Positions 54,903 to 62,662 of a DNA stretch of 64,000 bases are shown in pieces. The DNA is taken from contig AMYY01000018.1 in the NCBI GenBank assembly GCA_000335735.1, positions 1-64,000 of the forward strand. Reading direction: 5' to 3'. The position numbers and the translations under genes were made by a program. The DNA comes from an alpha proteobacterium L41A. GTDB taxonomy: Bacteria > Pseudomonadota > Alphaproteobacteria > Caulobacterales > Caulobacteraceae. Numbering within the stretch: position 1 is the stretch's first letter; each line of letters begins with the position of its first letter. The notes beneath the pieces are model-generated. The model was not told the DNA's origin and did not search any database. It was given only the letters and a program-made list of their open reading frames with translations.

Positions 54903-56027
54903 TCAGCGACCTCCCGTCATGACGCTCTTCAAGGCGTCTGCGACCCTTTGCGGTCCGGGGAAATATTCCCATTCGAAAGCGTGCGGATAGGGCGTGTCCC
55001 AACCGGTGACGCGCGCGATCGGCGCCTCCAACGAATAGAAGCAGCGCTCCTGCACCAGGGCCGACAGCTCGCCGCCGAAGCCCGAGGTCTTGGGCGCTTC
55101 ATGCACGATGACGCAGCGCCCGGTCTTCTTCACCGAGGCCTCAATGGCTTCGATGTCAAGCGGCACGAGCGAGCGCAGGTCGATGACCTCGGCGTCCACG
55201 CCCGCGTGCTCGGCACCCGCCAAGGCGACCCAGACCATGGTGCCATAGGCCAGAATCGTGACGTCGTTTCCTTCGCGCATCACGCGCGCCTTGCCGATCG
55301 GCTCGACATATTTGCCGGTCGGGACCTGAGCCAGATCCTGGGCCTTCCACGGCGAGACCGGCTTCTCGTGCCAGCCGTCGAACGGGCCGTTGTAGAGGCG
55401 TTTCGGCTCAAAGAAGACGACCGGATCGTCATCCTCGATTGCGGCGGTCAACAGGCCCTTGGCATCATAGGGGTTGGACGGAATGACGACCTTCAGGCCC
55501 GCGATATGGGTGAACAGGCTTTCGGGCGACTGGCTGTGGGTCTGGCCGCCGAAGATGCCGCCGCCATAGGGGCTGCGCACCGTGATCGGCGAAGTGAACT
55601 GACCGCCCGAGCGGTAGCGCATCTTGGCCGCTTCCGAGACAATCTGATCGTAGGCCGGATAGATGTAGTCGGCGAACTGGATCTCCACGACGGGACGCAG
55701 GCCATAGGCGCCCATGCCGATCGCGGCGGCGACGATGCCGCATTCCGAGATCGGGGCGTCGAAGCTGCGGGTCAGGCCGTGCTTTTGCTGCAGCTTGTCG
55801 GTGACGCGGAAGACGCCGCCGAAATAGCCGGCGTCCTCGCCGAACGACAGGACGTTGGCGTCTTCCGCCATCTTGACGTCGATGGCCGAGTTCAGCGCCT
55901 GGATCATGTTCATGGGGACCACGCCCGCGCCCGTCGCTTCCGAGGCGGGGGCGGCGTTCTGGTCGACCATGTCGGGCTCGACGCCGTCGTTGCGATCGGC
56001 GTCGGTGAAGGTGGTTTGCTCGCTCAT
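54903..56027 (-). CDS. bkdA2: Branched-chain 2-oxoacid dehydrogenase E1 beta subunit (374 aa)
   Basis: The transketolase-like beta subunit that, with E1 alpha, decarboxylates branched 2-oxo acids using thiamine diphosphate. After an acidic N-terminal extension of about 38 residues come MNMIQALNSAIDVKMAEDAN, VLSFGEDAGYFGGVFRVTDK, FDAPISECGIVAAAIGMGAY, GLRPVVEIQFADYIYPAYDQ, RSPYGGGIFGGQTHSQSPES and a C-terminal IDLRSLVPLDIEAIEASVKK, then RCVIVHEAPKTSGFGGEL, all standard. It begins two bases after the E1 alpha stop. Confidence 0.95.
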   Translation of the reverse strand: MSEQTTFTDADRNDGVEPDMVDQNAAPASEATGAGVVPMNMIQALNSAIDVKMAEDANVLSFGEDAGYFGGVFRVTDKLQQKHGLTRSFDAPISECGIVAAAIGMGAYGLRPVVEIQFADYIYPAYDQIVSEAAKMRYRSGGQFTSPITVRSPYGGGIFGGQTHSQSPESLFTHIAGLKVVIPSNPYDAKGLLTAAIEDDDPVVFFEPKRLYNGPFDGWHEKPVSPWKAQDLAQVPTGKYVEPIGKARVMREGNDVTILAYGTMVWVALAGAEHAGVDAEVIDLRSLVPLDIEAIEASVKKTGRCVIVHEAPKTSGFGGELSALVQERCFYSLEAPIARVTGWDTPYPHAFEWEYFPGPQRVADALKSVMTGGR

Positions 56028-56029
56028 GG

Positions 56030-57289
56030 TCAGACCCCCACCTCGCGGCGCTGTTCGATCAGCCGCCAGTCTTCGGTCGCATAGACCTCTTCAAACATCG
56101 TCTTCACGCTGGGGCGCGACTGGCCCAGGGTGCCGATGGCTTCGGATTCCTTGCCGGCGGCGCGGACCTGCTCGACGGCGTCCTTCAGCGCGGCGGCGTG
56201 ACGCTCGTCGTCCCATTCGCCGATGACGGTCAGATGCTGGCGCAGACGTTCGATCGGATCGCCCAGCGGCCATTTCTCATGCTCGTCGCCGGGGCGATAG
56301 CGGCTGGGGTCGTCGGAGGTCGAGTGCGGGGCGCCGCGATAGGTGAAGAGCTCGATCACCGTCGCCCCCTGGTTCGACCGCGCCCGTTCCTCGGCCCATT
56401 GGGTCGCCGCCCAGACCGCCAGGAAGTCGTTGCCGTCCACCCGCAGGGCCGGAAGGCCATAGCCGATGGCCTTGGAGGCGAAGGTCGTCTCAAGACCGCC
56501 GGCGATGCCCTGGAAGGAGCTGATGGCCCACTGGTTGTTGACGACGTTCAGGATGACCGGGGCGCGATAGACGGAGGCGAAGGTCAGGGCGTTGTGGAAA
56601 TCGCCTTCGGCCGTGGCGCCGTCGCCGATCCAGCTGATGGCGATCTTGTCGTCGCCCTTGTAGGCGCTGGCCATGGCCCAACCGACGGCCTGCGGAACCT
56701 GGGTGCCCAGATTGCCGCTGATGGTGAAGAAGCCATAGTCCTTGGCCGAATACATGATCGGCAGCTGGCGACCTTTGATCGGATCTTCGGCGTTCGAATA
56801 GATCTGGTTCATCATCGCGACCAGCGGATAGCCGCGCGCGATCAGAAGCCCCTGCTGGCGATAGGTGGGGAAGCCCATGTCCTCGCGGCTCAGGATCATG
56901 CCCTGCGCGACCGCGATGGCCTCTTCGCCGGTGCACTTCATATAGAAGCTTGTCTTGCCCTGGCGGTGGGCGCGGTGCATCCGGTCGTCGAAGGCGCGCG
57001 TCAGGATCATGGCCTTCAGGCCCCGGCGCATCGTCTCGGGATCCAGGCGCGGGTTCCACGGACCGACCGCGACGCCCTCATCGTCCATCACCCGAATCAG
57101 TCTGAAGGCGAGATCGCGCATCTGATAGGGCGTCGATCCGACCTCGGGCCGTTCGACCACGCCGGCTGGGTCCATCTGCAGATGGCTGAAGTCCGGCGTA
57201 TCGCCGGGACGGCCGGACGGCTCCGGCACGCGCAAGGACAGGGGCTGGCTGTTCTTTTTGTTCATTTTGTCGTTCATGCGGGCGTCCAT
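56030..57289 (-). CDS. bkdA1: Branched-chain 2-oxoacid dehydrogenase E1 alpha subunit (419 aa)
   Basis: Binds thiamine diphosphate: IGDGATAEGDFHNALTFASV ends with NVVNNQWAISS, the GDG-x-NN motif. RAFDDRMHRAHRQGKTSFYM, CTGEEAIAVAQGMIL, DMGFPTYRQQGLLIARGYPL and THRIRAPHSTSDD-like RGAPHSTSDDPSRYR, which holds the phosphorylation-loop region, mark the BCKDH type. First gene of the bkd operon. The start is uncertain: ATG at 57289 is used, but ATG at 57277 has a slightly better ribosome site and would remove four residues. A longer frame runs across the divergent promoter and is rejected. Confidence 0.94.
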   Translation of the reverse strand: MDARMNDKMNKKNSQPLSLRVPEPSGRPGDTPDFSHLQMDPAGVVERPEVGSTPYQMRDLAFRLIRVMDDEGVAVGPWNPRLDPETMRRGLKAMILTRAFDDRMHRAHRQGKTSFYMKCTGEEAIAVAQGMILSREDMGFPTYRQQGLLIARGYPLVAMMNQIYSNAEDPIKGRQLPIMYSAKDYGFFTISGNLGTQVPQAVGWAMASAYKGDDKIAISWIGDGATAEGDFHNALTFASVYRAPVILNVVNNQWAISSFQGIAGGLETTFASKAIGYGLPALRVDGNDFLAVWAATQWAEERARSNQGATVIELFTYRGAPHSTSDDPSRYRPGDEHEKWPLGDPIERLRQHLTVIGEWDDERHAAALKDAVEQVRAAGKESEAIGTLGQSRPSVKTMFEEVYATEDWRLIEQRREVGV

Positions 57290-57377
57290 ATCCGTTCTGG
57301 GGTCCGTCCGTGTTTCCTCTGGACGTGTGATAACACGACCCCTAAGCAGGTGCTCGCTCAATTTGACCTTGCGCAAT

Positions 57378-57389
57378 CCCGATATCGGG
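57378..57389. promoter_or_regulatory. Perfect palindrome in the bkd / Lrp divergent promoter
   Basis: CCCGATATCGGG is exactly self-complementary and lies in the A/T-rich part of the 137-base gap between the bkd operon and the Lrp gene. A second weaker dyad (CGAT ... ATCG ends, about 57402-57416) follows it. Both are good candidates for binding by the Lrp-type regulator. Confidence 0.5.
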
Positions 57390-57426
57390 TATTTTATTTC
57401 GCGATAATCATAATCGGAGAAACGCA

Positions 57427-57915
57427 TTGGCCGACGAACTCGACCCCATCGACGCCCGCATCCTGGATATCCTGCAACAAGACGCCGGGCTGTCGGTCGC
57501 AGAGGTCGCCGATCGCGTCGGACTGTCGGCCTCGCCCTGCTGGCGGCGGATCAAGCGGCTGGAAGATTCTGGCCTGATCACCAAGCGCGTCACCCTGCTG
57601 AACGCTCAGCTGCTGGGTCTGGACTTCGAGGTCTACGCCATCGTCAAACTGATGCTGCCCTCGGCGGAAAACCTCAATGTCTTCGAGGCCGCCGTGGCCA
57701 AATGGCCGGAAGTGGTCCAGTGCGCCACAATCACGGGGCGCGAGGACTATGTGCTGCGCATCATCACCTCGGACATGCATGCGTTCGACCTGTTCCTGCG
57801 CGAAAAGCTGTTGGCCCTGGGCATCGTCTCGGACTGCGAAAGCCACATCGTCACGCGCGGCGTGAAGAATGTGACCGCCCTGCCTCTTGGCATCGTCACG
57901 CCTCACGTCGGATAA
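57427..57915 (+). CDS. bkdR: Lrp/AsnC-family regulator, probable bkd activator (162 aa)
   Basis: A standard Lrp-type protein: helix-turn-helix with DPIDARILDILQQDAGLSVA then EVADRVGLSASPCWRRIKRL, and a C-terminal RAM domain with EVYAIVKLMLPSAENLNVFE and CATITGREDYVLRIITSDMH. In Pseudomonas, BkdR of this family activates the bkd operon in response to branched-chain amino acids, and the divergent layout here matches that. The start is TTG at 57427 after GGAGAAAC. bkdR is assigned by position and family. Confidence 0.88.
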   Translation: MADELDPIDARILDILQQDAGLSVAEVADRVGLSASPCWRRIKRLEDSGLITKRVTLLNAQLLGLDFEVYAIVKLMLPSAENLNVFEAAVAKWPEVVQCATITGREDYVLRIITSDMHAFDLFLREKLLALGIVSDCESHIVTRGVKNVTALPLGIVTPHVG

Positions 57916-57954
57916 CGTCGCTCAGGCGGCGCGGGCCGCACTGGGAGCCGACAC

Positions 57955-58893
57955 ATGATCGAACTGGTGATCGACGCGCGCCGCAAGGACCTGGGCGGGT
58001 TCGAGGTCGGGCGCGTCCTGCCCTTCCATTCGCGCCGGATGGTCGGGCCCTTCATCTTCCTGGACCAGATGGGACCGGCCGAGTTCGCGCCGGGCGCCAC
58101 GGCCATCGACGTGCGGCCTCACCCGCATATCGGCCTGTCGACCCTGACCTATCTGTTCGAGGGCGAGATCATGCACCACGACAATCTCGGCTACGATCAG
58201 GCGATCCGGCCGGGCGAGGTCAACTGGATGACCGCCGGCAAGGGCATCGTCCATTCCGAGCGCACCGATCCGCTGAAGAAGAGCAAAGGCGGGCCGATGC
58301 ACGGCATGCAGGCCTGGGTCGCCCTGCCCGACGAGGCCGAGGAGATGGACCCGGCCTTCCATCACCTGGGCGAGGACGCCCAGCCCGCCTACGAGAACGG
58401 GGGTCTGTTCGCGCGGCTGGTCGCAGGCGAGGCTTACGGCGCCAAGGCGGCCGTGCCGGTGTCGTCGCCGCTGTTCTATATCCATTGGGAGCTTCAGCCC
58501 GGCGTGCGCACCGCCCCGCCGTCCGGCAAGGGGGCCGGAGGCATGAGCGAGCGCGCCCTCTATGTGGCGAAGGGCTCCATCGAGGTCGGAGATCGAACCT
58601 TCTATGAAGGCCAAATGGTCGTGCTGGAGCCGACGGCCGAGCCGACGGTCAAGGCCCTGACCCAATCGACCGTCATGGTCCTGGGCGGCGAGCCGGTGGG
58701 GGAACGGCTGATCTGGTGGAACTTCGTCGCCTCCAGCCAAGCCCGCATCGATCAGGCGAAGGCCGATTGGAAGGCAGGCCGGATGACGCTGCCGGACGCC
58801 GACGATCTGGAGTTCATCCCCCTGCCCGACGAACCCGCAAAGGCGCAGGCGGAGCCGGCACCAGTGACGCCCAAGCCGACCGATCCGGTCTAG
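57955..58893 (+). CDS. Pirin family protein (312 aa)
   Basis: A two-barrel cupin protein. MIELVIDARRKDLGGFEVGR followed by LPFHSRRMVGPFIFLDQMGP is the pirin opening; VRPHPHIGLSTLTYLFEGEI, MHHDNLGYDQAIRPGEVNWM and TAGKGIVHSERT hold the conserved metal-binding His and Glu residues. MHGMQAWVALPDEAEEMDPA is also typical. Bacterial pirins include quercetin dioxygenases and redox-linked regulators of metabolic enzymes; the role here is unknown. It follows the Lrp gene after 39 bases. Confidence 0.92.
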   Translation: MIELVIDARRKDLGGFEVGRVLPFHSRRMVGPFIFLDQMGPAEFAPGATAIDVRPHPHIGLSTLTYLFEGEIMHHDNLGYDQAIRPGEVNWMTAGKGIVHSERTDPLKKSKGGPMHGMQAWVALPDEAEEMDPAFHHLGEDAQPAYENGGLFARLVAGEAYGAKAAVPVSSPLFYIHWELQPGVRTAPPSGKGAGGMSERALYVAKGSIEVGDRTFYEGQMVVLEPTAEPTVKALTQSTVMVLGGEPVGERLIWWNFVASSQARIDQAKADWKAGRMTLPDADDLEFIPLPDEPAKAQAEPAPVTPKPTDPV

Positions 58894-58933
58894 AAGGCAG
58901 GCAGAAGGTGACGCGGCGAGGTCGGATCGCTAC

Positions 58934-59908
58934 ATGCGGCCTATGAACTTCGATTTCGACGCCCAGGTCACCGCCGCCCTGTTCGACAACACCGGCGCCG
59001 TCTTCGCCCTTGGCGACGGCTCGGTCCGGTTCGAGGACCGGACGCGGGTGGAGGCGCACGATGGCGCCGTGCTGTGCGCCTGCGTTCACCCGTCCGGCGA
59101 CGGGATCGTCACGGGCGGCGACAACGGCAAGGTCGTCTGGAGCCGTCGCGACGACGACCCGGTCGTTCTGGCCACGGCCAAGAACCAATGGATCGACGCC
59201 ATCGACGCCTCGCCGGCCTCGGGCCTGATCGCCTTTTCCTTCGGCCGCACCCTGTCGGTGATCGACCCCAAGGAGGTGGGCTTCCGGCGCGACTTCCAGC
59301 ATGAGCGCACCGTCTCCGGCGTCGCCTTCGAGCCCAAGGGCCGGCGCATCGCCGCCTCGACCTATGGCGGGGCGGCGCTGTGGTATGCGCGAATTGAAAA
59401 GCAGCAGCCTGTGAAACTGGCCTGGGCCGGATCGCACACCGGCGTCGCCTTCTCGCCCGACGGCGCCTTCGTCGTCACGACCATGCAGGACAATCAGATG
59501 CACGGCTGGCGCATCAAGGACGCCAAGAACCTGCGTATGGGCGGCTATCCGGGCAAGGTGCGGTCGATGGCCTTCCTGGCCAATGGTCAGCTGATGGCGA
59601 CCTCAGGCGCGCAGGGCGCGGTCCTGTGGCCCTTCATCGGATCGAATGGACCGATGGGCCGCGAGGCGACCGAGATCGGCTATGACGACACGACCCTGGT
59701 CAATCTGGTCTCGGCCCGCGCCGATCAGGGCCTGCTGGCCGCCGGCCTGACCGACGGTCGGGTCTGGCTCGCGCATCCGGCGGCCCAGGGTCTGAACTTC
59801 GTCAAGGCCGAGAAGGGGCCGGCCATCGTCGCCCTGTCGCTCAGCCCCGCCGTCGACAAGGTGGCCTGGGCCGACGAGGACGGCGCCGCCGGGGTGTTGA
59901 TCCTCTGA
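58934..59908 (+). CDS. WD40-like beta-propeller protein (324 aa)
   Basis: Repeated blades of the form H-x-G-x-V ... D-G-x-x-V-x-S/W are visible ([20 protein letters not shown] then [53 protein letters not shown] then [28 protein letters not shown]). No signal peptide is seen, so it is probably cytoplasmic, serving as a protein-binding scaffold. A second possible ATG is at 58943. Its TGA overlaps the mtgA ATG (TGATG), so the two are coupled. Confidence 0.82.
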   Translation: MRPMNFDFDAQVTAALFDNTGAVFALGDGSVRFEDRTRVEAHDGAVLCACVHPSGDGIVTGGDNGKVVWSRRDDDPVVLATAKNQWIDAIDASPASGLIAFSFGRTLSVIDPKEVGFRRDFQHERTVSGVAFEPKGRRIAASTYGGAALWYARIEKQQPVKLAWAGSHTGVAFSPDGAFVVTTMQDNQMHGWRIKDAKNLRMGGYPGKVRSMAFLANGQLMATSGAQGAVLWPFIGSNGPMGREATEIGYDDTTLVNLVSARADQGLLAAGLTDGRVWLAHPAAQGLNFVKAEKGPAIVALSLSPAVDKVAWADEDGAAGVLIL

Positions 59909-60600
59909 TGGCGACGGGCCGCAAGAGCTGGCGTCGCGTGGTGCTGACCGCGCTTCTGATCCTGGCCCTGATCCCGGTCGCGGGCGTGCTGATCGTCGCC
60001 ATTGTCCCGCCCCCGCCCACCATACTGATGCTGCGCCAACTCGCGAGGGGCGACGGCATGGACTATCAGTGGCGCGGTCTGAACCAGATTTCGCCCAACC
60101 TGGTGAACGCGGCCATCGCCGCCGAGGACGCCCGGTTCTGCAGCCACCACGGCTTCGACATGGAGGCGATCCAGAAGGCCCTGGACCACAACGCAGACGG
60201 CGGGCGTCTGCGTGGCGGGTCGACCATCAGCCAACAGACGGCCAAGAACGTCTTCCTGTGGCCCGGCCGCGACTGGATCCGAAAAGGTCTGGAGGCGGGC
60301 TACACCGTCCTGATCGAGGCCGTGTGGTCCAAGCGCCGGATCATGGAGGTCTATCTGAATGTGGTGGAATGGGCGCCCGGCGTCTATGGCGCCCAGGCCG
60401 CTTCGCGCCACTGGTTCGGCAAGGACGCCCGCGACCTGAGCCCGCGTGAGGCGGCGCGTCTGGCCGCCATCCTGCCGGCCCCGCGTCGTTACGAAGCCGC
60501 CGCGCCCGGCCCCTATGTGCGTCGGCGCGCCGCGCGTATTCAGGCGGCTATGGGCACGGTGCGCAACGAGGGTCTGAACACCTGCGTCGTCGGTCGCTGA
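59908..60600 (+). CDS. mtgA: Monofunctional peptidoglycan glycosyltransferase MtgA (230 aa)
   Basis: Polymerises lipid II into glycan strands in the periplasm. One N-terminal membrane anchor ([20 protein letters not shown]) precedes the GT51 domain: [20 protein letters not shown] with the catalytic glutamate, [60 protein letters not shown] and [19 protein letters not shown]. No transpeptidase domain follows, hence monofunctional. The start overlaps the WD40 gene by TGATG. Confidence 0.96.
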   Translation: MATGRKSWRRVVLTALLILALIPVAGVLIVAIVPPPPTILMLRQLARGDGMDYQWRGLNQISPNLVNAAIAAEDARFCSHHGFDMEAIQKALDHNADGGRLRGGSTISQQTAKNVFLWPGRDWIRKGLEAGYTVLIEAVWSKRRIMEVYLNVVEWAPGVYGAQAASRHWFGKDARDLSPREAARLAAILPAPRRYEAAAPGPYVRRRAARIQAAMGTVRNEGLNTCVVGR

Positions 60601-60664
60601 ACCGTCACGCTTGACGGGCGACCGGGCCTGACCTCTCCTGCCCGCGCTGTTCAGGAGAACCATC

Positions 60665-62560
60665 ATGAAGCGTCAGATGATGACTGCCGTCGCGGTCTGC
60701 GCCCTCGCCTTCGCCGCCGGCTGCGCCAGCACCAGCGAACCCGCCGCCGCAGCCCCGGGCGTCGAACAGACGGCCTCGACGACGCCTGCGCCGGCCGTCA
60801 GCGGCATGCGCGCCGACTATCCGATCACCGCCGAGGGCGCGACGGCCTTCATCGCCGACGCCGAAACCAAATGGGCCGAGGTCAGCGAATATGTCGCCCG
60901 AATCCAATGGGCGCGCGCCACCAACATCACCTTCGACACGATGTGGCTGGAGTCCAAGGCCAACGCCGAGGCGACCGAGCTTCAGGTCCAGCTGGCCAAT
61001 CAGGCGGCCAAGTTCAACGACGTCCAGGTCGATCCGGTCGTGCGCCGCAAGCTGAACCTGCTGCGGCTCAGCCTGGTCCTGCCCGCCCCCAACCGACCTG
61101 GCGCGGCCGAGGAGTTGGCGCAGATCACCACGCGACTAGACTCGACCTATTCGACCGGCAAGTTCGACTTCAAGGGCAAGCCGATTACGCTGGACGAGGC
61201 CTCGCTGATCCTGGCCGACAGCCGCGACCCCACCGAGACCAAGGCGCTATATGAAGGCTGGCGGACCATCTCCCCGGTCATGCGCGACGACTACGCCCGC
61301 ATGGTCGAGATCGCCAACGAAGGCGCGCGCGAACTGGGATTCGCCGACACCGGCGCCCTGTGGCGGTCAGGCTACGACATGCCCGCCGACGACTTCGCCG
61401 CCGAGACCGACCGGCTGTGGGCCCAGGTGAAGCCTTTCTACGAGAACCTGCACTGCTATGTGCGCGCCCGGCTGAACGCCAAATACGGCGACGCGGTGCA
61501 ACCCGATCACGGTCCGATCCGGGCCGATCTGCTGGGCAATATGTGGTCCCAACAGTGGGGCAATATCTATGATGTGGTCGCCCCGCCCAGCGGCGGCGCG
61601 TCCAGCTATGACCTCACCGAACTGCTCAAGGCCGCCGACTACGACGCGACGAAGATGGTCAAGACGGGCGAGGGCTTCTACGTCTCGCTGGGTCTTGATC
61701 CGCTGCCACAGACCTTCTGGGAACGCAGCCAAATCACCCGCCCGCGCGACCGCGAAGTCGTCTGCCACGCCTCGGCCTGGGACCTGGACAACGCCGACGA
61801 CATCCGCATCAAGATGTGCACCAACGTCAACGGCGACGACTTCTACACCGTCCACCACGAGCTAGGTCACAACTACTATCAGCGGGCCTACAAGAACCAG
61901 CCGATGCTGTTCCGGAACGGCGCGAACGATGGCTTCCATGAGGCCATCGGCGACTTCGTCGGCCTGTCGGCCCTGACCCCCACCTATCTGAACCAGATCG
62001 GCCTGCTCAAAACCACGCCGGGCGCCGAGGAGGACATTCCCTTCCTGCTCAAGATGGCCTTGGACAAGATCGCGTTCCTGCCGTTCGGCCTGATGGTCGA
62101 CCGCTGGCGCTGGGACGTCTTCTCGGGCGAGACGGCGCCGGCCGCCTACAACACCGCCTGGACCGCCGACATGCTGCAGTACCAAGGCCTGGTTCCGCCC
62201 GGTCCGCGTCCGGCCAACGCCTTCGATCCGGGCGCCAAATACCATGTGCCCGGCAACACGCCCTATACCCGCTACTTCCTGGCGGCCATCTATCAGTTCC
62301 AGTTCCAGCGCGCGGCCTGCAAACAGGCGGGTTGGACCGGGCCGCTGCATCGCTGCTCCGTCTACGGCAATAAGGAGGTCGGCGCCCGCTTCAACGCCAT
62401 GCTGCAAATGGGCCAGTCGCGGCCTTGGCAGGAGGCGATGAAGGCCTTCACCGGTGACGACGGCAACGACGCCTCGGCCATCGCCGACTATTTCGCACCG
62501 CTCGATGTCTGGCTTCAGGAACAGAACCGAGGCCATCAATGCGGCTGGAGCGCCACTTGA
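60665..62560 (+). CDS. M2 family metallopeptidase lipoprotein, ACE-like (631 aa)
   Basis: A zinc peptidase related to angiotensin-converting enzyme. MKRQMMTAVAVCALAFAAGC is a lipoprotein signal (Cys 20). The zinc site is HELGH at 398-402 within YTVHHELGHNYYQRAYKNQP, with the third ligand Glu 426 in NDGFHEAIGDFVGLS. DYARMVEIANEGARELGF, ETDRLWAQVKPFYENLHCYV, PIRADLLGNMWSQQWGNIYD and YQFQFQRAACK are M2 features. Length fits the bacterial single-domain type. It acts in the periplasm or on the outer membrane; a dipeptidase role is likely from the family. Confidence 0.94.
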   Translation: MKRQMMTAVAVCALAFAAGCASTSEPAAAAPGVEQTASTTPAPAVSGMRADYPITAEGATAFIADAETKWAEVSEYVARIQWARATNITFDTMWLESKANAEATELQVQLANQAAKFNDVQVDPVVRRKLNLLRLSLVLPAPNRPGAAEELAQITTRLDSTYSTGKFDFKGKPITLDEASLILADSRDPTETKALYEGWRTISPVMRDDYARMVEIANEGARELGFADTGALWRSGYDMPADDFAAETDRLWAQVKPFYENLHCYVRARLNAKYGDAVQPDHGPIRADLLGNMWSQQWGNIYDVVAPPSGGASSYDLTELLKAADYDATKMVKTGEGFYVSLGLDPLPQTFWERSQITRPRDREVVCHASAWDLDNADDIRIKMCTNVNGDDFYTVHHELGHNYYQRAYKNQPMLFRNGANDGFHEAIGDFVGLSALTPTYLNQIGLLKTTPGAEEDIPFLLKMALDKIAFLPFGLMVDRWRWDVFSGETAPAAYNTAWTADMLQYQGLVPPGPRPANAFDPGAKYHVPGNTPYTRYFLAAIYQFQFQRAACKQAGWTGPLHRCSVYGNKEVGARFNAMLQMGQSRPWQEAMKAFTGDDGNDASAIADYFAPLDVWLQEQNRGHQCGWSAT

Positions 62561-62602
62561 TCATGAGGCGCGGTTAACTCTTCCGCTTGAGGCTTCCCTT
62601 AA

Positions 62603-62636
62603 CCGCCTGATGGCAGACTGAGCGCTATTCAGGCGG
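62603..62636. promoter_or_regulatory. Inverted repeat upstream of the TadG-like gene
   Basis: CCGCCTGA (62603-62610) and TCAGGCGG (62629-62636) are exact inverted complements separated by 18 bases. It lies between the M2 peptidase and the pilus gene; it may be an operator or a weak terminator for the peptidase. Confidence 0.35.
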
Positions 62637-62662
62637 TATCCGGGCGATCTGCGCCCTTGGGG

